Of a stretch of 64,000 nucleotides of DNA, positions 47,401 through 57,940 are shown piece after piece (the stretch's first letter is position 1; each line of letters opens with the position of its first letter). Both the position numbers and the translations under genes were made by a program. The DNA comes from Amblyomma americanum (Eukaryota > Arthropoda > Arachnida > Ixodida > Ixodidae). The stretch lies in NCBI RefSeq assembly GCF_052857255.1, contig NC_135506.1:80257118-80321117 (forward strand), given 5' to 3'. A model generated the notes under the pieces. That model was not told the origin of the DNA. It made no database searches and saw only the letters and a program-made list of their open reading frames with translations.

Positions 47401-49338
47401 GGCCTCTATAATTTCGCCTCCATCGAAATTAGACTGCCGCGGCCGGTATTGAGCCCGCGTCGTCAAGGTCAGCATCCAAGCGCCATAACCACACAGGCAC
47501 CGCGGCGGCCTTAGAAGTTTTAAGTGTTGCCTAATTCCTAAAAAGAAGGCACCAAAGAAAGTAAAACTAAGGTTGTGCCTATCCCGTATATGGACAATAT
47601 ATTACATCGCGTAAAGAGGGCAGAGAGCTGGTGAGACATCGGCATTGGTCTCACAGGATCGTTTCATGTGAAAGGATTTCGAGAAAAAATCCCGGCATCT
47701 GTGCACTTATATGGTAGCGCTTGCGATAGGCGCCATACTGAAAGAAACATGAAAGATATATATATGAGAGTGTGAGTGTTGTCTACGAGATCGCACTCTC
47801 TTGCGGACGCGTTTACATAGAACAGTCAGGGTACTGTTAATACCAGACTAATGCGCCAAATTTAGCTGCAGTTTCCCTCATTGGCTGCCTATGATCATGT
47901 GACTGTACTGTCGGTACATCCCACTAGCGCACTTGAGCACACAAGCCTAGAAGCAAGCATCACATGGCAAGATATTTAATCAAACACGTCTCAGAATGCA
48001 ACTTAAAAGAACACACACCCATGGGAATTGGCAAATAATTTCCGGCTTAGTAATTGTTGGTTAAAACAAAGCAGGCAAGGCAATCGATTTGCAGCGAGAT
48101 ATTTAAAGGGTGTTTTGGGCCACAGAGAATCTCAGAATGCAAACTAAAATGAAATAAACTCCATACAAAAAAACGAATATTAACGAGGAGGCGTTAAAGG
48201 CCCTGTGCTCCACAAAAACTGTGAGCCACTTAGGGCACGTGACCTTGCGTCGTAATCACGACCTTCAACAGGATATTGAGCAAACTGCTCACCATGACAG
48301 GTGGCAGTTACATTAATGACGTAGCACGAGCTGCAGTTCCCCCCTGGTTAAGCATGTTGTCGAGCTTGTTCTGACAACAATGATAGTCAAGGAAGAAGTT
48401 TTTGGCGAAACACATTATTTATGTATTTAATTGCTTTGACAGAGATAAACACTGCCCCATGATCGGTAATGCAACACGCAGCTGTCTCGGTGCTTCCAAC
48501 ACAGCATTTAGGCTGGTTGGTTTCTCTCAGATGCACAAGGTGCTATGCGCTGCTTGTTACGCTCCACCTCTTGGCGTCTCCGTTTGGCAAGACGTTCTTC
48601 TTTTTGCGCAGGCGTCTCTACCGCTCGTTTAGCCATCCGATGTTCATACTTTCTCTGCAGAGCGGCAAAGTGCCAGGCGAGGATTTCTGCATCCGAAAAA
48701 TTGATCTTCTCCTGTCAATACTACGGCATAGCGACGGCTGGAATCTCCTTCTCGTCACCCACACGAAGCGAGTGTGATACACCGAGTCGTATCACCTCAG
48801 CTTTTATACATACAGCCGCACATACGCAGTTTATTCACGCTACCCCACACGCGGCCGCGGCGGCGGCCGAGCTCTGACGTCATGCGCTGCGCACCAGCTG
48901 CCCTTCGCCGGTTGCCGCTTATGCGCATTCAAACGCGGCGCCGGCGCGCGTAGTCCGGCCGGCGCGGCTCCTCGCGCGGCGGCGACGGCGAACTCTGACG
49001 TCGTGCGCCGCGAACCTTCTGCTCCTCTCTGGTTTCACGCATGCGCACTGTCAGCCTCCAAGGCTCAAGGATAAATGTTCGACTGGGTAGCGTAGTGTAG
49101 CTCTCGCTAAAAAAATAGCTTGTTTACTTACAGTCCAGCACTTTGGCGCGTGGCTGGGCAACATCACACCACAACATCGTCGCCTGCGCAATGGCAGCGC
49201 CTCGTTCCAGGACTCACCGATCCCGTACCGCAGCACCAGCAGCGGGCACCAGAGCAGGCTCCGCAGGTTCACGGAGAGGGCAGCCAGGGCTGCGTACTGC
49301 TGCGCTTTGCTGGACCACGTCTCTCGCTGCCGGGCCAT
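41220..49338 (-). CDS. SLC6-like membrane protein, short and divergent (4 exons)
   Basis: Exons, in order: 49218-49338, 46620-46751, 44199-44377 and 41220-41420. Introns begin GTGAGT and end CAG, and the phases (1, 1, 0) join without a gap, giving 210 codons from the ATG at 49338 to a TAG. Family features are RETW at residues 5-8, TM1 at about 15-37, TM2 at about 43-65 followed by a SQFTKSGNRG segment, CCPLFRGLSYSM, TM3 at about 88-113, and SAPWTSC with a second Cys (C125 and C137) matching the disulfide loop after TM3 of SLC6 transporters. SLC6 proteins are usually about 600 residues with 12 membrane helices and move amino acids or neurotransmitters with sodium. Here only three helices are present, the TM1 signature GNxWRFPY is replaced by RSLLWCPL, and a Cys-containing tail with one NAS glycosylation sequon ends the chain. 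An in-frame TGA 12 nt before the ATG supports the start. It may be a regulator, a receptor-like membrane protein or a relic that is still intact. A longer isoform using a weak donor in exon 4 cannot be excluded. Confidence 0.72.
44199..44377 (-). CDS. SLC6-like gene, exon 3 (TM3 and disulfide loop)
   Basis: 179 bp after the acceptor CTTCTCAG. It completes a Gly codon and encodes LSYSMAYFAVMANLPQY, the rest of TM3 and APWTSCEQATW, and ends in phase 0 before GTGAGT at 44198. Confidence 0.75.
44521..44712 (+). mobile_element. Ruka-like SINE, 5'-truncated, in intron 2
   Basis: Starts within the core (GCTGTGCGATGTCAGTGCAC, then GTCAAAGATCC) and keeps the pyrimidine-rich 3' part CTTTCACTCTCTCCTTTATC and GCGCGGTTCGGGTGTCCG. 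It belongs to the same subfamily as the copy at 118-425 and is antisense to the host gene. Confidence 0.8.
46620..46751 (-). CDS. SLC6-like gene, exon 2 (TM2)
   Basis: 132 bp after the acceptor CTTGTGCAG. It completes a Gly codon and encodes TFIVSYMTAIAFICYFVLYV and the segment to NCCPLFR, and ends in phase 1 before GTGAGT. Confidence 0.75.
47278..47510 (-). mobile_element. Ruka-like SINE in intron 1
   Basis: On the minus strand: GGCCGCCGCGGTGCCTGTGT (head), a B box reading GGCTCAATACCGGCC, TTTCGATGGAGGCGAAATTA and ACGTTAAAGAACCGCAGG. Sense with respect to the host gene. Confidence 0.85.
48213..48335 (-). mobile_element. Second tRNA-like SINE family, fragment in intron 1
   Basis: The block GAGCCACTTAGGGCACGTGA followed by CCTTGCGTCGTAATCACGAC matches the complement of the 6112 copy and the 14655 copy. 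Only the middle of the element is present. Confidence 0.55.
48530..48730 (-). other. Short coding-like scrap rich in Arg/Lys/Glu, in intron 1
   Basis: A minus-strand frame reads KINFSDAEILAWHFAALQRK followed by KRAVETPAQKEERLAKRRRQ. The ETPxQ..RLAxRRR pattern is like the helical, basic repeats seen in STPR-type proteins and in some repeat-encoded tick proteins. It is bounded by stops on both sides and has no start codon, so I treat it as a repeat-borne fragment. Confidence 0.35.
48853..49070. repeat. GC-rich direct repeat with CRE-like sites, near exon 1
   Basis: Two imperfect units with a period of about 121 bp, each with GGCGGCG..GAGCTCTGACGTC-like sequence (at 48872 and 48993). The first contains the palindrome TGACGTCA, the second TGACGTCG. 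The block may be a CpG-rich regulatory element or part of a dispersed tick repeat. Confidence 0.5.
49218..49338 (-). CDS. SLC6-like gene, exon 1 (start codon, TM1)
   Basis: 121 bp. The ATG has context ACGGCATGG. It encodes residues 1-40 including RETWSSK and TM1, and ends with one base of the next codon before the donor GTGAGT at 49217-49212. Confidence 0.72.
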
Positions 49339-49426
49339 GCCGTGCGCTCAGCAAGCAGACTTCGTCGGAGCGGTCGTTAATGGTCCTTAATACGAGCCAG
49401 AGCTTGACAGGAGCCTTCTGCGCGGT

Positions 49427-51377
49427 CTTCTTCTTCTTCTTCTTCACCCCAGGTATATGGCACATACCCACGCGGGGGGTGGGCCAAGGTGTAGTTGAAT
49501 AAACAAAGAAGTTTCCATGGAAGATGATGACAAAAATGTAGCACCAATCGCGAATTTTGAAAAATCAATGAATAAAAACAAGAGAACTAAATTGACAGTT
49601 AAAAACCAGACAGCATTTTTTGTGAAAAAGAAGAGCTCGTAGAACTTTAAAAGAATTAGCACATCTACCTACCAGTTGCAATTATGTAATCGTGGAGAAA
49701 GCCACAAATAGAACCCAATGCAAATCCCTTGGCGTTCGCACCAAACGATAATAATACTGGCAAAGATAAAGGGAGCCCTAACCTGGAGAGAGGGACCTCC
49801 AGGTAAATCTTTCTCTGAAGTGCGAACTTTGGGCAGTAGAGTAGAAAATGGTCTAAAGATTCAACTTTCCCACATGCGTCACATAGGTTCGTCGGTGTCA
49901 ACCCACACCTGCATAGATATAAATTCAAACTTGAAATCCTGCACCGCAACCGCGACATTGTTACCTCACACAGCCTGGATTTACACGAACGGACGTTCCA
50001 ATTTTATGCTAAGTGCTGATATTCTGTGGTATTTAGTAAGGGATCTCGTAACCTGGCTGATATATGCAGGAACCGCTGAAACCTAGAAATCGCCAGCAGG
50101 CTGAAATTCGGGACGGGATGTGTCACTGACCCGTCAAGAGCCGACCTTGCTAAGTAATCAGCCACCTCATTTGAATGAATACCTGCATGGCCAGGGACCC
50201 AGACAAAAGGACCACCTTCAAAGTGCATGGGACAAAAATCGCAGGATACGGATCAAAAAATCTTGTGAAGTGTCCAGGGAGACTAACACTGACAAACAAT
50301 CAGCGAGAATAATAACATGAGACACATGGCATGGAATTTTGTGAAGGGCCATACCAAGAGTCAAAAATTCCGCAAAGAAGATAGGAATATAATCTGGGAT
50401 GCGGACGGAATAGCTCCATGCCAAATCCTGCGAAAAGATGCCAACTGCAGCTTTTTGGCAGTTGACGGAGGCATCGGTAGCAAGCACCGTATGATGGGGG
50501 TATTTCTCTATGTGATCCGAGAGAATACCGTTTAAAATGTTTGCTGGCATGTGTTTCGCATGAGATGGGAAGATGTGGTCGAAATGGAATTCCACTGATG
50601 CCGGCGTGTCATCAACCCACAGCAAAGAACTGAGATCAACACCAATCGGTGTTAAAAGGTTCTGCGTTAACATAATTTGTGGCATTTGATACCGTGGCCA
50701 ATGATGAGAAAAGAAGAAGGCCGGCTGAGACACAAAAATAGGAGTACTGACATCAGTCACTGGGTCCATCGACCTGAGGAAAGTTCGCGCCGTGAGTATT
50801 TGAAAACGGGAAGTTAGATCAGGGATACGGGCTTCCAGATAAAGCACGGCGTTTGAAACTGATTTTGGGAGACCAAGGCAGAGGCGGAGAGCGCGCCTTT
50901 CCAGTAAGATTAAGGGCTGAATCTTGTAGCTTGCGCTACCAGATAACAGAATGCAACCAAATTCAAGTATAGGTCTTACGTAGGCTTTGTATAGTAATAA
51001 TAACGTGTCGCGGCGCATCCCAAACTTTTTATTGGCGATTCTTGTCAGCCGGCCTAGAGCGCGTTCTCCTTTAAACGCATTGTTCTTTATATGAAGGCTC
51101 CAATCTAATGCTCGGTGATAAGTAACACCCAGATATTTTACGGATTCCACTTGTGGAATCTGGAGAGAGCGATGGACTAATGAAATGTGCAAAGGCCTGT
51201 CTGGAGGAAATACCAAAACTCCGCGTTTGTCTACATTCAGGGATAAATTAATACCCTGCAACCATACTCTAAGAGCATCCAATCCAAATATCCCTGCAGA
51301 ATGTGGTAAAGGGAGTGGATATCTCTGGCCGAGGCGAAAAAAGCTATGTCATCTGCATACACAAAAACTGTTATATA
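49427..51377 (-). mobile_element. I-group LINE, 5'-truncated, with RNase H and GAA-repeat 3' tail
   Basis: Read from 51377 downwards: VFVYADDIAFFASARD (RT catalytic motif), a frame change, then a 354-codon frame (50218-51282). That frame holds the RT thumb (VKYLGVTYHRALDWSLHIKN) and an RNase H with LATDASVN, FFAEFLTLGMAL and ILADCLSVL. The next frame has VPGHAGIHSNEVADYLA (50004-50228), the last RNase H motif, and the third has a Cys-rich end CGLTPTNLCDACGKVESLDH (49665-49958). The 3' end is a run of GAA triplets near 49427-49445. The frame breaks make it inactive. The tail ends only about 90 bp upstream of the start codon of the SLC6-like gene and in the same orientation. Confidence 0.82.
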
Positions 51378-51620
51378 AGTTTCAGTTTCAGTTTATTTCC
51401 CACAACAAGTACAGGGCATGTACGATGTGTGGCGAGGGTGACGGGATAAAAGCTGCGTCAAGGGCAGCTTGACTGGCCCCGTCTCCCCGAACCACATTGC
51501 AGCAAGCACGACAGTTTAGAAGGACATAAAATATATATGATGGGAAGAATAACAAGGAACAAATGGAAAAAAATATACATATACAGGGCATATACAGGGC
51601 AGGAAGAGCCAGCAAAAGTT
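51378..51620 (-). mobile_element. LINE 3' end of another family, minus strand
   Basis: The minus strand ends in AATAAACTGAAACTGAAACT, a repeat-type LINE 3' terminus, preceded by about 230 bp of 3' UTR-like sequence. It abuts the RT region of the LINE at 49427-51377. Confidence 0.55.
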
Positions 51621-52264
51621 GTTATTACAGACTCAGTAGCAACACGCGAGCCGTTTACCTCTCTACTGCAGCGGTAGACTGAAAGGACCCCAATGCCTGC
51701 ATCCTGAAATTCGTGTAGAATTTCTTGCGGGGATGATGCTGGGTCGACACCTCTTACGATACCCTTGACACATGCAAGCTATTCGGGAATGAATGCTTTC
51801 ACCGGCAGCGAGCTGAAATTTTTGCACTTAAAGAGTGTCTGCAACACAAGCGATGTCCGAGGACTTGCACACAATTCCTCGCCGGCTGGACGCACCTCAG
51901 AGATCTGCAGGTATTGGGCAGTCAATGATCTTAGCTCCTGTTGAATTAGTTAGGGGGTTTTCATTTTGATCACACCCTCACCGATTGGGGCGATAGCCAC
52001 GGGAACTGCATCAATGCCATTTTTGTGAAAGGACTCAAGTGGCAGGCTTTGGGCTGGCAAGCTGGCAAACCAAGCTGCCGACCCTCCACCTGGGGACGTC
52101 AACGACATCTCTCAGCAAAACGCACTCTCAGGTTCACATGAACTGCGTCTTAAACTACGCCTTGACCAAAACCCCCAAACGTAGAACGGCTCACCAAGGA
52201 TGAACAAGCCGGAACCACCAGAAGATACAGAAAACAGCAGCGGCCAGCAAGAACACGTCAGCAC
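51621..52264. other. No gene recognised
   Basis: No motif-bearing frame on either strand. Confidence 0.4.
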
Positions 52265-52365
52265 GTCCGTCTTCTTCTTCTTCTTCGCGGTCAGATCGCT
52301 TAACGCATTCTTCTTCTTCTCCTTAGTAAGCATGGCTCATACCCAAGCAGGAGGATTGGCCAAGT
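52265..52365 (-). mobile_element. 3' tail fragment of the I-group LINE family
   Basis: On the minus strand TTGGCCAATCCTCCTGCTTG and GGTATGAGCCATGCTTACT are followed by GAA triplets. The corresponding segment at 49440-49490 reads TTGGCCCACCCCCCGCGTGG and GGTATGTGCCATATACCTGG before its own GAA run. Two copies of the same 3' end are thus 2.9 kb apart. Confidence 0.6.
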
Positions 52366-53059
52366 GGTCCTCCTCTTCTTCGGCGAGCGCTAAAGATGTT
52401 GGTGACGACAGTGATATTCCTGTTCGTCTGAAGAAGGTGTGTTCGCTTTCAAGAGTAAAATCATACCGGATACGCGTGTGCAGGTGCTATTGTTTAGGCA
52501 AAGTCCATGCGTACTTTTAGATCTGCATTGCTAGGTTGCAGGTATGAAGTAATTGCACATTACCATCCACCTCAGCGCAGCCGTGAGGCTGAAATGCAAA
52601 GCAATTCATGTTTGCCAGAAACGTCGAAGTTGCGCTAGCATAATGCACGTAACAAAGTCATGCGCAGCACAACGCGTTCACTAGGTGCCCCTCTAACACT
52701 CTTGAACCAACGACGCTTCGTGTTCCACGTCTTTCTGGCCTCTCCTGGCACCCAGAGGGCATGGGTTCGAAACACGTCGCTGGCTATTTTCTTTTTCTAT
52801 GGTATTATTTCAGGATTTCTGGGATTTTTTTCCACTGAGGCCGGAAGAAGGGCGACGCCGTGTTTTGAGCAAAACGAGCTCCTTACGCTGTCGCGTAAAC
52901 ATGAAACAAGCAGGCTCCGCCCAGGAAGCCGTAGTCGAAGGAAAAAAGGAACGCAGTGAGCATGTGACACTCATGGTTTATGGAAGGAGGAAATTTGCGA
53001 AAAGAACCTGTATCCATAGCATTGCAAGGCTTAGAGTAAAAGTCCTATTCATAATCTGG
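52366..53059. other. No gene recognised
   Basis: Open frames at 52660-52959 and 52799-53089 carry no recognisable motif. The second may run into the start of the Penelope-like relic. Confidence 0.4.
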
Positions 53060-53900
53060 CATGAAACTCAGGGCTGGATGGGACAGTGACCTGCAGTGTT
53101 CCAGATCCAGAAGCTGTGTGTAAAAAGTTATAATGATGAAGTTGTATTTATAGCCAGGTGCGATGTTTCAGTAGAATCCTTCATGACAATTTTGTCTTTC
53201 TACCTGATATCAACAGCCATCGGGCGGATTGGGAACTTCTTTCAACGCACTAGTGTTTGCATAGGTTCCTACGTGGCACCCGTTCTGAGCAATATTTTCC
53301 AGTCCGAAGCAGACAGACACTTTCAGTGTAATTCGGGAGGGCTAGTTCAAAAATTCTAAGATTTTCGATGTCTATCTTGTGTCTTCTATAAATTCTGAAA
53401 TAAAACGGAGCACCCGTGACATATTGGAGGCTTTCAAAGAAAGCAGCTGAGGCCTGAATATCGCCATTAAAACGTCTAAAGAGGCACGTAAATTTCTGTA
53501 TTTGTCGTTGACCATTCACAACGATCACATTTACTCGACCTACAGCCACCAGTCGGCCCAAGCTCTCCTTGACTACTACTCCGGGTCTACTCCTCTGGGC
53601 ACTCATAAATAATCGAGAATGTTTTCGGAACGTCCCGTCTTAAGGCAGGCGTCATGAAACCTCGCAGTCATTTCATGCAACACAGCGTCTCTACGCAGGC
53701 TAACAGAATCAAGGAGGCTCAAAATCTGCTGAATGAGAGCGTTAAAAGGTCGGCGTCGTGCTTTATGTGTACAGAATGGCGCATGGCCTAAGCAAGGTGG
53801 CAATTCACTACGGCGTTCGCATGGTTTTTCCGATCCATGTTAGTTGCAGAGTTCATGCTGACAAGTTCGGGAGCGGCATGAATGTGCTAGCGACTGGAGT
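53060..53900 (+). mobile_element. Penelope-like retroelement relic (reverse transcriptase)
   Basis: The frame at 53096-53359 has SFMTILSFYLISTAIGRIGN and then RTSVCIGSYVAPVLSNIF, which matches the pattern of the Penelope-type RT GxxxGSxxAPxLS motif. After a frame change near 53365 come DVYLVSSINS (the remains of the YVDD segment) and LNIAIKTSKEARKFLYLSL. A further frame has VLYVYRMAHGLSKVAIHYGV near 53757, like the segment before the GIY-YIG nuclease. The GIY-YIG domain itself is not seen. Stops (TGA in the thumb, TAA near 53610) make it inactive. Confidence 0.68.
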
Positions 53901-56900
53901 AAAAGGCGCGAGTGCACCGTTAAGCACTCATCTATTTTTTCCCTTTCTTTTGTTCCCTGTTGTGTTGCTTCATATGCTAACTGCCACCGTTTTTTGCAAA
54001 TTGTGTATCGAGTGATTCGGGAATCACTAATCGCCGAAAATAGACAGATACGCTAATCAGAGATTTGTGGGAAGCTTTCTGTTTGTAATAGGGAAAAGAA
54101 GAGCCATGTGTGAGTGACCCGTTAGTTATGGCTTTCAGACAAGATAAAATTTGCATAGGAAAATTAACAAAAATTATTGCGCTTTCGGACAGCATCAAGG
54201 AGATGTCCTCTTAACTGCGTGCTTTTGAAATTTTGTTTCTGCTCGGAATGCCTGTATAAAAATGTCACCCAGAATAACTGTTGGTGGGCGGTTTGCGCAT
54301 TCGTAGTAGGTGTTGTTTTACTTTTTGTGTCGCGGTTCTTAAAGTGCAACATTGCAGGACCGCAATATTATGCAGTGCTCAAATGGCTACTTACGTGCTT
54401 TGAATGGCAAAGCTTGTAAGGAGGAGGAGGGGGGGGTGTTCGGCTACGGCGGTGGTATACTACTGTAATGCAGTGGCCAGCGACTGGAAGTTTAGCGCCA
54501 GGGGTGTTAGGCTGCTGTGATGGCGCAGGTGGCGGAACGACACCTGCGGAGTATGCTGGTATGCAATGGACACGTTGGCCAGCCAAGTAAATACAGACGT
54601 CCCTTTACGTGCCTATAAACATAGTGCACATTACTGAAAAGACCACGTGCGAACTCTTCAGTGCTGCACTCAGTGTTCCTCATGGTCTCGCGGTTTCGGC
54701 TGGGCAGCTGGAAGTGATCTGTTTCCCAGCGGTGAAATTTATTATGTAGTCAGATTACTCAATCCACAAGATTTATTATCCACAGTTTTCAGTGCTTTTC
54801 TCTAGGATTCTAGTTTTAAATCAATGAGGCGCGTAAACATTTTATGGTCTGTAAATGCTGGGGGCTTTGATTTAGTCCACCTGTACGAAGTTCCACAGAT
54901 ATTTTCACATTCCATGTTTTTCTGGGGCAATGCACGCCAAATAGTGCGTGCATTCTGCAAGCCAATTTTGTTCATGATTTACCGAGCCTCATTGTGTCTT
55001 CTAATTTTTCAGATCGTTCGTGTTTGTGGGAATAAATGCATGAGCGTTATTTCGTATCCAAGCTGCTCGTTTGTTTTCTGAGTTCTTGTTTTCAGTGTCG
55101 ATAAAACGGTTGTACAAGGATTTAAGTAGCAGGCTCTCCCTATACAGATGAGAAATTTCATGCTACCGCATTCCACCCTAAAGATGAGTTCAGCGTCCTC
55201 ATAAATTAAGCACTTTAAACGAACCCTAGTGCTCTTTCATAGAGAGCTATAAATGTTTGCTGTTTTGATTGTTTCTTTTCCAGTGCCGCTGAAAAGGCCT
55301 ACCACCCATGCACAGCTGGTTCGCTGGAGCTATGAACCAACCTGAAGAGTTCGTACTGAGGGCTGGTAGAAGATGTCCAGAGGCATGAGCATGAAAACTA
55401 TGGTACACACAGTGGCAGGAAGCAAGTCAAGTTAGTGAGACCGAACCTTCACAGTGGCTCAGATATCAAAAGGGCCCCTCACTTGAGTTGCCGCAATACA
55501 TGTGTAGTCTGTTCAAATACGTTTCATAAGAATTCATTTCAGGCATATATAAATTATTCCTGAAACCTGAGAACCAAACATGTCTGTTCCCTAGCTGTTG
55601 TTGCTTTAGCAGCTAAGAAATGTGTTCATTTCATACAAAACTAAGATCTAGAGGCTTGTAAGACGGACATCATTTTTATCTGTTCCCTTTTTGGGCTCTT
55701 TTCTGATAGCAATGTTCGTTTATCAAGCAAGCGCTATAAGGGGCAATGATTTGCTTTGGGATAGAGTGCTCAATGAAGCTGCAAATTTTTGAAAAACTTA
55801 TCGAGCACTGCAATGGCAGGCAGGTGACACAACTCGCTTTCATGCCATATAAAAGACGCCGCTTTGTTTTTTGTAGTGATAATTGTCTTTGCAGTGTTAG
55901 TGCGCACTACGACGGAACACAATTCCTGGCATTCAAAGACTAGATTATTGGCATTTCACAAGGGACGAGTCTTATCAGAATTTCTCTAGAAAGTAAAGTG
56001 TTCAGCATTCTCACTTGAAAGTGGCTGTTTCCAAAGGTAATTCTCAAGCTATAAAGTTAGGGACACATTCCTCCTGTGAGTTTCATCCGCACAGCGTACA
56101 ATGAAACGCCAGCAGAGTGAGTGGATATTCTGAAACATTTTCTACAACTTCATGTTCGGCACATATTGCATCTGGTGGACTCGCTTTCATAGCTTCAAAA
56201 TTATGCTGTCAGAAAAGCTTCATGGAACTATATGAAAGCCCATCACTGTATCACCACCACAATATCACATTACATTAAGATATTCCGTCATTTCATCCAA
56301 ATTATTTGATGTTGGTTCATTTTAGCTAGCAAAACATTCGCGTGAACAAAGATATTCTGGAGCGACTCTGTAGATCACTCTCTTCAGGTTTCTCTTTGTT
56401 TATATGGTCACCAGTATTTTATGAAAGCTGCTGGTGGAGTTTTTGAAGCGATTTTGAAACGGTGGATAAATGAAGGCAACAATGTTTTGCTATAATTATT
56501 GTGATTGTTGAGATGTGGTGATTGGGGTGGTTGAGATGAGTGTCATAAGACGTGAGTGCCATTTTTCATCAATACAAGCAAATTGGTACTTGGTGTGAGC
56601 AATATACTTTCTTATTAAATTACTCTGGTGGTAGAGCATATTGACATCTTTGATACATTACTGTGATTCTTGCTGCAGACAAAGAGAGGGTCAGTTGACG
56701 TGTTTTGACATAGCTGTTTGAAGTGAAAACTAATGTTTCGTTCTATGCTTTAAAGTAAGAATATGCTATTCATAGCGTCTATGTGAGTGCGCTACGCATA
56801 AAAAATAGTGAAATTCCTTGTCAGTACAAGCTCATTATAACAATCCTGTGCTGGTAGTGAGAATATTGTTCACTAAAAATAAAACCAATAATGATGTGTA

Positions 56901-57114
56901 ATTCAGTTCGGAGTAAAGGCGCAAGGCATCAAGCCTGGCTCCAGTACTGTTTCAAAGACTATGAGGATACATAACAGCAAATTGTTATGTTTATCGACAC
57001 TGCCTGTGTGTGTGATTAGGAGTCTTTCATTGGTTGTAAGCTCCAATGTGGAGCACAAAATAACGCATAATTGTGCCTTTTGCTGCACGGCTTCCATATT
57101 TTATATGTGTTTTT
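53901..57114. other. About 3.2 kb of AT-rich DNA with no gene recognised
   Basis: Short frames at 54177-54419, 54824-55081 and 55746-55943 have no motif. A G-rich run, GGAGGAGGAGGGGGGGG, lies at about 54420-54437. No SINE or LTR seen. Confidence 0.45.
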
Positions 57115-57940
57115 CATTTATTGTACCATTTTATGATTCTGGACAACTTGAACATTTATTTATTGATACTGTTGGCTGTGGGGCCGTTAAAGGGTGGGTG
57201 ATTTTTATGGTTACAGCATGCACTCACACATCATACACGTACACTAGGGGGGCAAGAAGATAATACACGCACTGTACACCATACATAATAAATCACTATA
57301 TAAGGCATCAGTGACATTTGTGAATAGAGAGTTAGCACAGCGGTGAGAAAACAAGGATGTTAAATTGTAGTATGAACAAGTATTCCAATACAGGCAAATA
57401 AACACCGAATATCGTTGAATCGGTGGCTAAATTTCAACATTTTTTTCAAGATAATTCAATATTGCCTTTTGAGACTGAGCGGCAGAATCTAACTGAATAA
57501 TCTCCTGGGGCAATGAATTCCATTTTGGTATCGTGCCTGAAAAAAAAAGAACCTTTAAATATGTCTGTTCTCGAAGTTAGGGGCATGTATTGGTTGAGGT
57601 GGCTCTGTCTGACTGAGCGTGATGACCTTTTCTGAATGTAACGTTCAACACTAAAATTCAGAAAATTCGTATCAATCGAATGAAGAAAGTGTAACTTGGC
57701 CATCATTCTCTGCTGAGATAGTTTTGGTAAGTTCAGCGTAGCTAGCATAGCTCTCACTGAATCCGCTGTTTTGTATTTGGAAAGGATAAACCTTGCTGCT
57801 CTCCTCTGGATTCTTTCAATTTCATGTTTTTTATGGGGGTCCCATATAAGGCTGGTGTATTCTGGCCGTACAGAGGTTAGGCAGGCTGTCAATTTCAGTA
57901 GCGTGGCTTTTTGGGCTTGTTGGTACATAGTTCCAATACG
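57115..57940 (-). mobile_element. LINE 3' end (CR1/Jockey-type), minus strand
   Basis: A 160-codon minus-strand frame (57446-57928) has VRPEYTSLIWDPHKKHEIER and IQRRAARFILSKY, the conserved segment after the RT thumb in CR1/Jockey elements, and runs unbroken to its stop. About 330 bp of 3' UTR follow, ending near 57125 in AATAAATAAATG. The RT core is missing, so it is a 5'-truncated insertion. Confidence 0.72.
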
